The notes under the pieces: model-generated | What the model was told of the DNA's origin: nothing | The model's input: the letters and a program-made list of their open reading frames with translations, nothing else | Database searches by the model: none | DNA from: Giesbergeria sp. | GTDB lineage: Bacteria > Pseudomonadota > Gammaproteobacteria > Burkholderiales > Burkholderiaceae_C | Assembly: GCA_017985015.1 (NCBI GenBank) | Contig: JAGNYI010000014.1 | Coordinates: 1,356-65,355 of the forward strand | Reading direction: 5' to 3' | DNA length: 64,000 bases | Part shown: one piece after another, positions 35,591 to 43,828 of the stretch | Numbering within the stretch: the stretch's first letter is position 1 | How the letters are laid out: the number at the start of each line of letters is the position of its first letter | Made by a program: the position numbers and the translations under genes

Positions 35591-36322
35591 ATGGGCACCA
35601 CCGTGAAGAACAATCTGGCCGATGTCACAGGCATCGACGAACGCGCGGTGACCAGTGCGCCGCAGGTGCGCTCTGTCTATGTGTACGAGGCGCCCGTGCG
35701 CATTTGGCACTGGATCAATGCATCTGCCATCCTCGTGCTGTGCATCACGGGCTACCTGATCGGATCGCCCCTGTCATCGGTCAGCGGTGAGGCCAGCGAC
35801 CACTTTCAGATGGGGTATATCCGTTTTGCGCATTTTGCCGCCGGATATGTTTTCGCCGTCGGCCTGATCGGCCGGGTGTACTGGGCCTTTGTCGGCAACC
35901 ACCACGCCCGCGAGATGGTGACACTGCCGGTGCTGCGTCTGGCCTACTGGCGCGAAGTCTGGGCCATGCTCAGCTGGTACCTGTTCCTGCGGCCCCGGCC
36001 CAACCAGTATGTAGGGCACAACCCCATGGCGCGGCTGATGATGTTCGTGGGCTACTTTCTGGTGTCCATCTTCATGCTGGTCACCGGCTTTGCCCTGTAC
36101 GGCGAGGGGCTGCAGACCGGTTCCTGGGCTGACAAGATGTTTGGCTGGGTGATTCCGCTGCTGGGTCAGTCGCAGGGCGTGCACACCTGGCACCACCTGG
36201 GAATGTGGGCCATGGTGCTGTTTGTCATCGTGCACATCTATGCCGCCATTCGCGAAGACATCATGGGTCGCCAGAGCATTGTCAGCACCATGATTTCCGG
36301 CTACCGCACCTTCAAGGACTGA
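35591..36322 (+). CDS. hoxZ: [NiFe] hydrogenase b-type cytochrome
   Basis: HoxZ (also HupC/CybH) anchors the hydrogenase to the membrane and passes electrons to quinone through two haems. The 243 residues contain four hydrophobic helices with histidines in RIWHWINASAILVLCITGYL, FAHFAAGYVFAVG and HTWHHLGMWAMVLFVIVHIY. These are typical haem ligand positions. A ribosome binding site (AGGAGG) precedes the ATG by 6 bases. Confidence 0.96.
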   Translation: MGTTVKNNLADVTGIDERAVTSAPQVRSVYVYEAPVRIWHWINASAILVLCITGYLIGSPLSSVSGEASDHFQMGYIRFAHFAAGYVFAVGLIGRVYWAFVGNHHAREMVTLPVLRLAYWREVWAMLSWYLFLRPRPNQYVGHNPMARLMMFVGYFLVSIFMLVTGFALYGEGLQTGSWADKMFGWVIPLLGQSQGVHTWHHLGMWAMVLFVIVHIYAAIREDIMGRQSIVSTMISGYRTFKD

Positions 36323-36325
36323 GCC

Positions 36326-36667
36326 ATGGGTGCATGCCTTGCCAGCACCGCCAGAACGCGGGCGCAGCCGTGCCTTGTGTCGCCGACGGGAGTGCCGCTG
36401 CGCAGCCCCCAGCACCCGGGGCGTTTTCTCGAAAAGAACTTTCTGCGGCCGCTGTCGTTGAGCCAGACCGATGCGGCCCGTCTGCTGGGCGTCTCTCGCC
36501 GGCGCCTGAATGAAATTGTGCAGGGCCATCGGGGCGTCACGCCCGACACCGCCATCCGCTGCGCCGTGGTGTTTGGCACCGATGCGCTGTTCTGGCTGGC
36601 GCTGCAGTCCCGCTGGGACAGTTTTCACGCCTGGAAGAGCCTGCGCCAGTCCGGCGCAGTCCACTGA
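36326..36667 (+). CDS. HigA/XRE-family DNA-binding protein inside hox operon
   Basis: This 113-residue protein has a helix-turn-helix of the HigA/VapI type in its second half: LSLSQTDAARLLGVSRRRLN, EIVQGHRGVTPDTAIRCAVV and FGTDALFWLALQSRWD. The first 30 residues are not conserved-looking and a later start is possible (LEKNFLRPLSLS). It lies 3 bp after hoxZ and 24 bp before hoxM on the same strand, with no HigB-type toxin gene next to it. A regulatory role in hydrogenase expression is a guess from position; a relic of a toxin-antitoxin pair is the alternative. Confidence 0.8.
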   Translation: MGACLASTARTRAQPCLVSPTGVPLRSPQHPGRFLEKNFLRPLSLSQTDAARLLGVSRRRLNEIVQGHRGVTPDTAIRCAVVFGTDALFWLALQSRWDSFHAWKSLRQSGAVH

Positions 36668-36691
36668 ACTCCCCTCCCGTCGACACCGGAA

Positions 36692-37357
36692 ATGCCCGCC
36701 ATGACTTCCTGCACGCCCCCAAGTGCCTGTAACTCTCCCCGTGACAATCCACAGGCCATTTTGGTGCTGGGCATCGGCAACATGCTGTGGGCCGACGAAG
36801 GCTTTGGAGTGCGGTGCGTCGAGGTCCTGCAACAACGCTATGCCTTTGCCCCCCACGTGCAACTGGTGGACGGCGGAACCCAGGGCCTGGCGCTGCTGCC
36901 CTACGTGCAGGAGGCGGACGCGCTGCTGATTCTTGACGCCATCGACTACGGCCTGGAGCCGGGAACGCTGAAGGTGGTGGAGGGCAGTGAGGTGCCCTGC
37001 TTTCTCGGCGCAAAAAAAATGAGTTTGCACCAGACGGGGTTCCAGGAGGTGCTGATGGTCGCTCTGCTTACGGGGAGCTATCCCGAACGCATTGTGCTGG
37101 TGGGCTGCCAGCCGCAAGAGCTTGAGGACTACGGCGGCAGCCTGCGTTCGCGCACCAAGCAGGCCCTGGATGAGGCACTGGACATTGCGCTGGGCCACTT
37201 GCGGGAGTGGGGCGCCTGCCCCGTGCCATGCAGCAGTCCGGTGGGCCTTGACCATGTGGTGACCGTGCCGAACCTCGAGATGGCCGCCTACGAAACCGGA
37301 CGCCCCAGCGCCGCGCAGGCTTGCCGCATCGGTGACGACCGTTTCATGCCCAGGTAA
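36692..37357 (+). CDS. hoxM: Hydrogenase maturation protease
   Basis: HoxM (also HupD/HyaD) is the nickel-dependent endopeptidase that trims the C-terminus of HoxG after metal insertion. The 221 residues include ILVLGIGNMLWADEGFGVR (Glu/Asp metal ligands) and LILDAIDYGLEPGTLKVVEG, with His in KMSLHQTGFQEVL. These are the expected nickel-binding acids and histidine of the family. An alternative ATG lies three codons downstream. The C-terminus is about 20 residues longer than in the smallest members. Confidence 0.95.
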   Translation: MPAMTSCTPPSACNSPRDNPQAILVLGIGNMLWADEGFGVRCVEVLQQRYAFAPHVQLVDGGTQGLALLPYVQEADALLILDAIDYGLEPGTLKVVEGSEVPCFLGAKKMSLHQTGFQEVLMVALLTGSYPERIVLVGCQPQELEDYGGSLRSRTKQALDEALDIALGHLREWGACPVPCSSPVGLDHVVTVPNLEMAAYETGRPSAAQACRIGDDRFMPR

Positions 37358-37370
37358 GGCGAGTACGACC

Positions 37371-37721
37371 ATGTGTATCGGTATTCCCATGCAGGTGCAA
37401 TCGATCAGCCCGGGCCATACGCTGGTGGCCGGCGCCGACGGCATTGAACGCGTCAACACCGCACTGGTGGGCGACTGCTCGCCCGGCGAGTGGGTGCTGG
37501 TGTTTCTGGGCTCCGCGCGCGAGCGCATCAGCCCCGAGCGTGCGGCCGAAGTGCTGGCCACGCTGGCACTGGTGCAGGACTCCATGGCGGGACGCTACGA
37601 CCCCATGGCGTCCGTGGACGCCGCCTTTGCGCTGCCCTCGGCCATGAGCCCCGATCAACTGGCGGCACTGATCGGTGCGGCCGCCCCCGTCAACCCGACC
37701 CAAGGAGCAAGCAAACCATGA
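37371..37721 (+). CDS. hoxL: HupF/HypC-family hydrogenase assembly chaperone
   Basis: This 116-residue HypC paralogue (HoxL/HupF) starts MCIGIPMQVQS; the N-terminal Met-Cys is the Fe(CN)2CO-handling motif of the family. It is longer than HypC (76 residues, encoded later) at the C-terminus. It likely serves as a dedicated chaperone of HoxG during oxygen-exposed maturation. The ATG at 37371 was chosen because Cys2 is required. The stop overlaps the next start (ATGA). Confidence 0.93.
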   Translation: MCIGIPMQVQSISPGHTLVAGADGIERVNTALVGDCSPGEWVLVFLGSARERISPERAAEVLATLALVQDSMAGRYDPMASVDAAFALPSAMSPDQLAALIGAAAPVNPTQGASKP

Positions 37722-38167
37722 TGAACCCTGAAGTGGCCGCACCCCCGCTGGTGCAGCGGCTGGTGAACGACTACGGCGCGAGTTGGATCGATGCCGCGAA
37801 TGTCAACGCCTTCACCGAGGGGGACGGCGCACGGGTCCTTTTCTTCTGCGGAGACCCGATCCGGTTTCCCGAAGGGCTGGATGTGGCCGTGGTGCTGCCC
37901 GAGTTGCGCGCAGCACTGAGCGGCGGTTTTGCCATCGGTGCCGTCCGTGCGGAGTGTGAGGACGACGTGGCGCGGCGCTTTGGTGTGCAGCGTTGGCCGT
38001 CACTGGTGTTCTTCCGTGACGGCAGTTACACCACCACGCTGGCCGGAATGTACGACTGGAACGACTATCTCACCCGGGTCGACCAGGCGCTGCGCATGCC
38101 GCCCAGTCGCAAACCCGGCATCGGTATACCGGTGGTCACACTCGGCGGCGACAGCCATTGCCATTGA
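37718..38167 (+). CDS. hoxO: HupG/HyaE-family chaperone
   Basis: This 149-residue thioredoxin-fold protein of the HyaE/HupG/HoxO family includes RVLFFCGDPIRFPEGLDVAV, VQRWPSLVFFRDGSY and a DWNDYL segment near the C-terminus. It lacks a CxxC redox pair. In Ralstonia HoxO acts as a chaperone of the HoxK precursor before Tat export. The start was placed at 37718 by overlap with hoxL; upstream codons in frame fall inside hoxL. Confidence 0.92.
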   Translation: MMNPEVAAPPLVQRLVNDYGASWIDAANVNAFTEGDGARVLFFCGDPIRFPEGLDVAVVLPELRAALSGGFAIGAVRAECEDDVARRFGVQRWPSLVFFRDGSYTTTLAGMYDWNDYLTRVDQALRMPPSRKPGIGIPVVTLGGDSHCH

Positions 38168-38172
38168 ACGCC

Positions 38173-39081
38173 ATGAACTCCAATCCCACCCAACGTCCCT
38201 TCCCTATTCCGCTGGTCGATATGTTCGGGCCGGGCAGCCAGCCCGAAGACGAAGAGCTCGAATACATGCCCATGCCGCGTGGCATGGCCACCTATCAGCC
38301 GCCGCAACTGCCGGAGCCTGAAGAACTGGCAGGCCACGGTGGAGCCGTGCGTGTGCTCACCGAGCTGCTGCACACACTCCAGGCTGCCATTCGAGGCGAA
38401 GCGGTCCCGCCGGTCTGGCTGGCCGGACTGACCGCCGAAGAGCTGCAGCTCGTCAACCAGGTGCTGGGCGAGGGCGAGGTCAGTGCGCAGGTGACTGCGG
38501 CCCCTGGCGCTTGTGCGGCCGGTGAAGTGGCTGCCCCGGCGCAGGCGCAGGTGCAGGAGGCCGTGTTTGCCGGTGTCTGGCGGGTGCTCGATGGCTTGGC
38601 AGATGGCACGCTGCAGGACCGCATCGAAGTCGGAGCCATTCCCGAGGTGCTCAAGCGCGAGGCGCGGCAAGATGCCCTGAGTGGTTTCCAGCCCGACCCC
38701 ACGCCGCCCGCCGGGGTGATGAACGCGCCGACCTTGCTGCAGGAACTGCATGACCAGCGCCAGCAATGGCGTCCGGGGCTGCCCGCGCACCTGGTCAACC
38801 TGTCGCTGCTGCCTCTGAGCCCGCAGGACATGGCCTTCATGGAGCAGCAGATGGGAGCCGGGCGCGTGCTCATTCTCTCGCGGGGGTATGGCAACTGCCG
38901 CATCAGCAGCACCCGTGTGGCCAATACCTGGCGCGTGGTGTACTACAACTCGCAGGACGCCATGATCCTGAATTCCATAGAGGTGGTCGATATGCCGGAA
39001 GTGGCCTGTGCCGCGCAGGAAGATCTAGTGGACTCCGAAAAGCGTTTGCGTGAGGTCCTCGAATGGGTGAATCAGGTGTGA
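38173..39081 (+). CDS. hoxQ: HupH/HyaF-family hydrogenase expression protein
   Basis: This 302-residue protein (HoxQ/HupH) assists small-subunit maturation together with HoxO. The N-terminal MPMPRGMATYQPPQLPEPEE and C-terminal GYGNCRISSTRVANTWRVVY (region with Cys and Ser typical of the family) are recognisable. The ATG at 38173 is preferred over TTG 38158. It overlaps hoxR by 19 bases. Confidence 0.93.
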   Translation: MNSNPTQRPFPIPLVDMFGPGSQPEDEELEYMPMPRGMATYQPPQLPEPEELAGHGGAVRVLTELLHTLQAAIRGEAVPPVWLAGLTAEELQLVNQVLGEGEVSAQVTAAPGACAAGEVAAPAQAQVQEAVFAGVWRVLDGLADGTLQDRIEVGAIPEVLKREARQDALSGFQPDPTPPAGVMNAPTLLQELHDQRQQWRPGLPAHLVNLSLLPLSPQDMAFMEQQMGAGRVLILSRGYGNCRISSTRVANTWRVVYYNSQDAMILNSIEVVDMPEVACAAQEDLVDSEKRLREVLEWVNQV

Positions 39082-39299
39082 ACCCCGCGCCTTCGGCCGG
39101 ACTCGCGTTTGGCGATGCGTCGCAGGTTCCTGCCGATGCCCGGCTCGAATGCAAGATCTGCTGGTGGGTGTATGACCCGGCAGAAGGCGACCCGGTCTGG
39201 CAGATACCGCCGGGGACGCCCTTTTCCGCCCTGCCAGCGCACTGGCGCTGTCCGCAGTGTGATGCCGAGGCCAGCAAATTCCTGCGGCTGGATGCATGA
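39063..39299 (+). CDS. hoxR: Rubredoxin-type hydrogenase accessory protein
   Basis: HoxR (also HupI) is a 78-residue rubredoxin binding one Fe through two CxxC pairs: CKICWWVYDPAEGDP and WRCPQCDAEASKF. An N-terminal extension of about 28 residues precedes the rubredoxin core. In Ralstonia it is needed for proper cluster maturation of HoxK under oxygen. It overlaps hoxQ and is followed by a repeat-filled gap of 163 bp before hoxT. Confidence 0.95.
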   Translation: MGESGVNPAPSAGLAFGDASQVPADARLECKICWWVYDPAEGDPVWQIPPGTPFSALPAHWRCPQCDAEASKFLRLDA

Positions 39300-39305
39300 A
39301 GTGAA

Positions 39306-39416
39306 ACACCCCCCTATGTCGCTTTGCTCCTTCCCCCCGCTCTCGCATCGCTGCGCGATGCGGGCGGGGGGACGCCACCCGTGCGGCGGGGCGGCCCTTG
39401 CACGGTGGCCGCTGGT
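39306..39416 (+). repeat. GC-rich repeat of about 110 bp, copy 1 of 3
   Basis: It starts acacccccc and ends gccgctgg. It contains a long hairpin (CCCCCCGC 39333-39340 with GCGGGGGG 39364-39371, and inner GCATCGC/GCGATGC) followed by the conserved block CGGCGGGGCGGCCCTTG. Closely similar sequences occur at 46026-46114 and 62829-62937. It splits hoxR from hoxT inside the hydrogenase operon. Nothing else is seen in 39300-39462 apart from the hoxT start region. Confidence 0.85.
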
Positions 39417-39462
39417 CTGGTCTGCGCCAGTTTCATGCGCCATGGTGAACTGAGAGATCGTG

Positions 39463-39939
39463 ATGCAAGAACTCGTTCAGGCGCGCGTGGAGCGGCTCGA
39501 AGCCGTCTTTCGCGACATTGCGGCCACGCGCATGGTGGGCGTTCCCTTGCTGCACCCCGGTCTGCAAGTGCAGGCGGTGGGCTTTGCTCCAGAGCCTGAG
39601 GGCAGCAGCGCGCTGGGGGTGCTTGTGACGCCCTGGTTCATGAACCTGATGCGCCTGCCGCTGGACGCGGCAGAGCCGCTGGGGCCGGGGCAGGTGAGCC
39701 GCCAGCGCATCGGTGCGCACCGGCTCAGTTTCATTGGCGCGCACGAGGCGGCGTTTGGCCCTTATGCGATGTGCTCGCTGGCTTCTCCCATGTTCGAATT
39801 TGCGGACCAGGATGCGGCCGTGGCCACGGCCCATGAGGTTCTGGCCCAACTGCGCCTGCCCACAGCGAAGGGAGAACCAGACGCGCAGCGTCGCCGGTTT
39901 TTGCTCGGACGTGGCGCAGCGCCAGGAGCGTGCCCATGA
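39463..39939 (+). CDS. hoxT: HybE/HupJ-family hydrogenase assembly chaperone
   Basis: HoxT (also HupJ, 158 residues) belongs to the HybE family of hydrogenase chaperones. Visible are VGVPLLHPGLQVQAVGF, VLVTPWFMNLMRLPL and FGPYAMCSLASPMFEFADQ. It is thought to help protect or assemble the enzyme under oxygen. GTG 39460 is an alternative start. It is the first gene after the first GC-rich repeat; its stop overlaps hoxV (ATGA). Confidence 0.92.
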   Translation: MQELVQARVERLEAVFRDIAATRMVGVPLLHPGLQVQAVGFAPEPEGSSALGVLVTPWFMNLMRLPLDAAEPLGPGQVSRQRIGAHRLSFIGAHEAAFGPYAMCSLASPMFEFADQDAAVATAHEVLAQLRLPTAKGEPDAQRRRFLLGRGAAPGACP

Positions 39940-41027
39940 ACCTGCTTGCGCAGCGCCTGCGGCTCCAGCCCGGCGCGGACACACCGGTCGCCGGTATCCG
40001 TGAGCCTCTGGCAGAGCGGTTGCTGCGTGCGCGTCCGGCCGCTTTGGCCCCGGCCATGCTGGGCAGTCTCTATGCGTTGTGTGGGCATGCCCATCGCACC
40101 TGCGCCGAAATGGCGTTACAGGCCCTGCAGGCCCCGGATGCGCCTGTGCAGCCCGATGCGAAGCAGCGCCAGGCCCTGTGGAGTGAAACCCTGCGGGAGC
40201 ATGTTCGGAGACTTTTTCTGGACTGGCCCCGCCTCCTGGGCAGCCCCGAAAGCGACGGGCAGGTCCTGGCGGCCAGCCCTGCGCTGGCCCCGACTGTGGA
40301 GCCCGGCACTCCCGCACTGGTCGACTGGATGGAGCGCCAGGTGCTGGGCATGCCGATGGCTGTCTGGAACCGTGCCTGTCGGGAAAGTCCAGCCTCATGG
40401 CTGGTCCAATGGACGCATGAAATCCGCAATCCGCTGACCGTGGCTTTGCGTCGCGCACAGCCCTGGGCCTGTGCCTGGACGCTGCCTTTGCAGGCCTTGC
40501 GCCCCGACGCCGAGGGCACGGCGTTAACCGCTTTGGCCGCGCAGCTGCGCGAGGACGCGGATTTTTCCCGTCTGCCCCATGTTCAGGGCCAGTGGCGCGA
40601 AACCGGTTGCTGGAGCCGAGCTGCCGACGTTGAACTGCCCATCCCGGATGCTTGGACGCGGCTGGCTGCGCGCGTGCATGACCTGGCGCAGCTCGGCCAG
40701 CCTGGCGGTGCCCAGCGGCTGCGCGCGGGTGCGCGGGCGCTGGGTGGCGGCGAGGCGCTCGCATGGTGCGAGATGGCGCGGGGTCTGCTGGTGCATTGGC
40801 TGCGCGTGGATGCGCAGGGCCGCGTCGAGCGCTACGGCATATTGGCGCCCACGGAATGGAACTTCCACCCGCAGGGTGCGGCCGCGCAGATTCTTCGCCA
40901 GTTGCCCAGCCAGGTGCCACCGCAGCAGATGTCAGCCGCCGTGGGGCTGATGGTCGCGGCCTTCGACCCGTGCGTGGAATACGAGCTGGACGCAGACCCC
41001 ACTGCCCTGGAGGTCGTCCATGCATGA
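39936..41027 (+). CDS. hoxV: HupK-family hydrogenase maturation protein
   Basis: HoxV (also HupK, 363 residues) is a large-subunit-like scaffold that has lost the catalytic cysteine pairs. The C-terminal end reads AFDPCVEYELDADPT, retaining DPC of the nickel motif but not CxxH. RGLLVHWLRVDAQGRVERYG and APTEWNFHPQGA mirror segments of HoxG. It probably receives the Fe(CN)2CO unit before transfer to HoxG. Its end overlaps hypA. Confidence 0.92.
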   Translation: MNLLAQRLRLQPGADTPVAGIREPLAERLLRARPAALAPAMLGSLYALCGHAHRTCAEMALQALQAPDAPVQPDAKQRQALWSETLREHVRRLFLDWPRLLGSPESDGQVLAASPALAPTVEPGTPALVDWMERQVLGMPMAVWNRACRESPASWLVQWTHEIRNPLTVALRRAQPWACAWTLPLQALRPDAEGTALTALAAQLREDADFSRLPHVQGQWRETGCWSRAADVELPIPDAWTRLAARVHDLAQLGQPGGAQRLRAGARALGGGEALAWCEMARGLLVHWLRVDAQGRVERYGILAPTEWNFHPQGAAAQILRQLPSQVPPQQMSAAVGLMVAAFDPCVEYELDADPTALEVVHA

Positions 41028-41361
41028 ATTGAGCCTGGCCGGTGGCGTTCTCAAGGTGGTGGAAGACGCAGCCGTGCGCGAACCCTTCGCACGCGTGCTG
41101 AAATTGCATCTGGAGGTCGGCAAGCTCGCGGGGGTGGAGTTGCGCGCCTTGCGCTTTGCGCTCGAGGCCATCGCACCGGGCACCCTGCTGGAAGGTGCCG
41201 AGCTGGAGATCGACGAACCCCAGGGACGCGCATGGTGCATGGGCTGCAGCACGGAGGTTGAAATCGCACAGCGCGGCGATCCCTGCCCTTCCTGCGGTGC
41301 GCACTGGCTTGCCCCCCAGGGCGGGGACGAATTGCGTGTGGTGGACCTGCAGGTCGCCTGA
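41020..41361 (+). CDS. hypA: Hydrogenase nickel insertion protein HypA
   Basis: HypA (113 residues) delivers nickel to the large subunit with HypB. The N-terminal MHELSLA gives the nickel ligand His2 (normally MHE). The zinc ribbon shows as [10 protein letters not shown] and CPSCGAHWL. It overlaps the end of hoxV by 8 bases, consistent with tight operon packing. Confidence 0.97.
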   Translation: MHELSLAGGVLKVVEDAAVREPFARVLKLHLEVGKLAGVELRALRFALEAIAPGTLLEGAELEIDEPQGRAWCMGCSTEVEIAQRGDPCPSCGAHWLAPQGGDELRVVDLQVA

Positions 41362-41374
41362 TCAGAAGGAGTCA

Positions 41375-42412
41375 ATGATGTGTGTAGTGTGCGGATGCAA
41401 TAGCAGTGGGCAGCAGGAATCAGCGCAGGTGGCGCCTGACGCCGGTGGCGCGGTGGTTGATGCGCGGACCGGCGACCTGCACTTTGGCGCCGGTGCGGCG
41501 CGTGTTTCGGTGCCGGGGATGAGCGAGTCGCGGGCCATCCGAATCGAGCAGGATGTGCTGGGCGCCAACAACCAGGTGGCGCAGCACAACCGCGCGCATT
41601 TCCACGCCCATGGCGTGCGCGCGCTCAATCTCGTTTCCAGCCCGGGCTCGGGCAAGACCACACTGCTGTGCGCCACCATCCGTGCGTTGCAGCAAAACCA
41701 CCCCGAGGTGGCGCTGGCAGTGATTGAGGGCGACCAGCAAACATCGAACGACGCTGACCGCATCCGTGCCACTGGCGCTCCGGCCATCCAGGTCAATACC
41801 GGCAAGGGCTGCCATCTGGATGCACCGATGGTGGCGCAAGCCTTTGCACGCCTTGCACCGCACGATCACGCCCATGGGCACGAGCACGAGCATGAGCACG
41901 AGCACGAGCACGAGCACGAGCATGAGCATGAGCATGAGCATGAGCATGAGCATGAGCATGAGCATGAGCATGAGCATGAGCATGAGCATGAGCATGGGCA
42001 TGGGCATCACCACCCAACGCAGTCGCTGCTGTTCATCGAAAACGTGGGCAACCTAGTGTGCCCGGCACTGTGGGATCTGGGCGAAGACGCCAAGGTGGTC
42101 ATCCTGTCGGTCACCGAGGGCGAGGACAAGCCGCTCAAGTATCCCGACATGTTTGCAGCGGCGCAGCTCATGGTACTGACCAAGACCGACCTGCTGCCGC
42201 ACCTGAGCTTCGATGTGCAGCGCTGCATGGACTATGCGCGCCGCGTCAACCCCGGCATCCGCATCCTACAACTGTCGGCCACCACAGGCGAAGGCATGAA
42301 CGCCTGGCTGGACTGGCTGGTGCACCCCGATGCCATCGAACCCACCAGCGTGCAGGCGCGCATCGCGCAGCTGGAAGCCGAGCTGGCGCGGCTCAAGGCA
42401 GGGCAGGGATGA
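41375..42412 (+). CDS. hypB: Hydrogenase nickel GTPase HypB with (His-Glu)19 tract
   Basis: HypB (345 residues) is the GTPase that loads nickel with HypA. The N-terminal MMCVVCGCN holds a Cys nickel motif. The P-loop is [11 protein letters not shown], with later [15 protein letters not shown] and [10 protein letters not shown]. Between the P-loop region and [13 protein letters not shown] an insert of about 50 residues consists almost wholly of His and Glu, with 19 consecutive His-Glu pairs. Histidine-rich HypB proteins store nickel, but the usual tract lies near the N-terminus; this one interrupts the G-domain. An ATG three bases later is equally possible as start. Confidence 0.95.
   Translation: MMCVVCGCNSSGQQESAQVAPDAGGAVVDARTGDLHFGAGAARVSVPGMSESRAIRIEQDVLGANNQVAQHNRAHFHAHGVRALNLVSSPGSGKTTLLCATIRALQQNHPEVALAVIEGDQQTSNDADRIRATGAPAIQVNTGKGCHLDAPMVAQAFARLAPHDHAHGHEHEHEHEHEHEHEHEHEHEHEHEHEHEHEHEHEHEHEHGHGHHHPTQSLLFIENVGNLVCPALWDLGEDAKVVILSVTEGEDKPLKYPDMFAAAQLMVLTKTDLLPHLSFDVQRCMDYARRVNPGIRILQLSATTGEGMNAWLDWLVHPDAIEPTSVQARIAQLEAELARLKAGQG
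41879..42001 (+). repeat. Hexanucleotide tandem repeat in hypB
   Basis: There are nineteen GAG codons alternating with CAC or CAT, giving a 6-bp unit GAGCAY, followed by two GGGCAT units. The 3' part is uniform (GAGCAT), while the 5' part mixes CAC and CAT. Because the unit is 6 bp, copy-number changes keep the frame. The same DNA gives a spurious long antisense reading (Met-Leu repeats). Confidence 0.95.
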
Positions 42413-42437
42413 GAACAGGTTCTGAGGATTCTGGACC

Positions 42438-43607
42438 ATGACGCGCGTCCTTGCCTGCGGGGCTTTTCTGAAAAACACGGCCTGTCTTTTTGATACGGCA
42501 ACACCCCAGGCGCCACTGTGGTCGGGTGTCCATGGCGATCTGTCCGACCCCGCAGCCTGCGCGGCACTGGAGCATTCGGTGCAGGACTTGCTGGCGCAGA
42601 CGGGCGGGCCGGTGGATGCGGTGGCGCATGACTTGCATCCCGATTTTTTCAGCACGCGCCTTGCCCAGCGCATTGCGGGCGAGCGCGGCATCCCGTGCGT
42701 CGCTGTCCAGCACCACCACGCCCATGCAGCTGCAGTGCTGGCAGAGCATGGGATGCACGAGCCCGTGATCGCTCTGGCACTCGACGGCGTGGGTTTGGGC
42801 GCCGATGGCACGGCCTGGGGCGGGGAACTGTTGTGGGTCGACGGCGCGCGGTTTGAGCGTGTGGCGCACCTGTGGCCGCTCTCGTTGCCAGGGGGCGACG
42901 TGGCTGCACGCGAGCCCTGGCGCCTGGCTGCGGCGCTGCTGCACGCCAGTGGGCGGACAGCGCAGATCGTGCCGCGCTATGCCCCCGTGGTGGGCGAGGC
43001 CGCCGCGCGTACCGTGCAGGCGATGCTGGCGCGCGGCCTGAACTGCCCGCAGACCACAGCGGCCGGGCGCTGGTTTGACGCGGTGGCGGGCCTGCTGGGC
43101 CTGTCGGTGCGGCAGGACATGGAGGCACAGGCCGCCATTGCACTGGAACAGGCTGCCGCACGCCATCTGCAAAGCCATGGCGGCGTGCTGGAGCTGCGCA
43201 CCGACCCGGCTGATGCCCCGGTGGACCCGACGGGCCGCGTCGATCTGCGCCCTCTGTGCGCCCGCTGGGCGCAAGGGCAGGCTTCGACCGCTGCACAGAT
43301 CGACGCGGCCGCTGCGCGATTCCATTGCACGCTTGCCGACGCCCTGGTGGCGCAGGCCGCGCTGGCAGCGCATGCGCGCGGTGTGCGCTGCGTGGTGCTG
43401 GGCGGGGGCTGTTTCTTTAACCGTATCCTGTCCGATCGCACCATCGCCGGCCTGCAGGCGCGGGGGCTGCAAGTGCGCACGGCGGGGACGCTGTCTTGCG
43501 GCGACGCCGCGCTTGCGCTGGGTCAGGCCTGGGTGGCTGCGCACCCGTGGGGCGCGCAACAGACAGGGTTTGTCAATTCAAATGAGGAGGTGGGAGCATG
43601 TGCCTAG
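42438..43607 (+). CDS. hypF: Short carbamoyltransferase HypF (HypF1 type)
   Basis: HypF supplies the cyanide ligands from carbamoyl phosphate. Full-length HypF is about 750 residues; this product has 389 and lacks the N-terminal acylphosphatase, zinc-finger and YrdC-like domains. What remains is the Kae1-like C-terminal domain: QHHHAHAAAVLAEH (metal-binding His), ALDGVGLGADGTAWGGELLW and VVLGGGCFFNRIL. Ralstonia eutropha has a comparable short HypF1 that functions, so this is probably not a truncation. It starts 25 bp after hypB. Confidence 0.93.
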   Translation: MTRVLACGAFLKNTACLFDTATPQAPLWSGVHGDLSDPAACAALEHSVQDLLAQTGGPVDAVAHDLHPDFFSTRLAQRIAGERGIPCVAVQHHHAHAAAVLAEHGMHEPVIALALDGVGLGADGTAWGGELLWVDGARFERVAHLWPLSLPGGDVAAREPWRLAAALLHASGRTAQIVPRYAPVVGEAAARTVQAMLARGLNCPQTTAAGRWFDAVAGLLGLSVRQDMEAQAAIALEQAAARHLQSHGGVLELRTDPADAPVDPTGRVDLRPLCARWAQGQASTAAQIDAAAARFHCTLADALVAQAALAAHARGVRCVVLGGGCFFNRILSDRTIAGLQARGLQVRTAGTLSCGDAALALGQAWVAAHPWGAQQTGFVNSNEEVGACA

Positions 43608-43828
43608 CCATACCCGCCCGCGTGGTGGAACTGTTGTCGGGGCAGCGGGCCGTGGTGGACCTGTCCGGCGTGCGCAAGGAGGTGTCCATTGCCCTGGTGG
43701 ACGACGTCCGGCAAGGCGACTACGTGATCGTGCACGTGGGCTACGCCATCGGCAAGATCGACCCTGAGGAGGCCGAGCGCACCTTGGCCCTGTTTGCCGA
43801 ACTCGCCAGCACGCAGGGGGGAGCATGA
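43598..43828 (+). CDS. hypC: Hydrogenase maturation chaperone HypC
   Basis: HypC (76 residues) starts MCLAIPARVVEL with the essential Cys2 and carries the iron-cyanide intermediate between HypD and the large-subunit precursor. AGGAGG lies about 8 bases before the ATG. It overlaps the end of hypF by 10 bases and its stop overlaps hypD (ATGA). Confidence 0.97.
   Translation: MCLAIPARVVELLSGQRAVVDLSGVRKEVSIALVDDVRQGDYVIVHVGYAIGKIDPEEAERTLALFAELASTQGGA

Noticed and set aside
41879..42001. Possible CRISPR-like array
   Set aside because: Repeat unit is 6 bp with no spacers; it is a coding microsatellite in hypB.
41420..42013. Antisense frame with long Met-Leu repeats opposite hypB
   Set aside because: It is only the complement of the GAGCAY repeat encoding the His-Glu tract; no start signal or homology.
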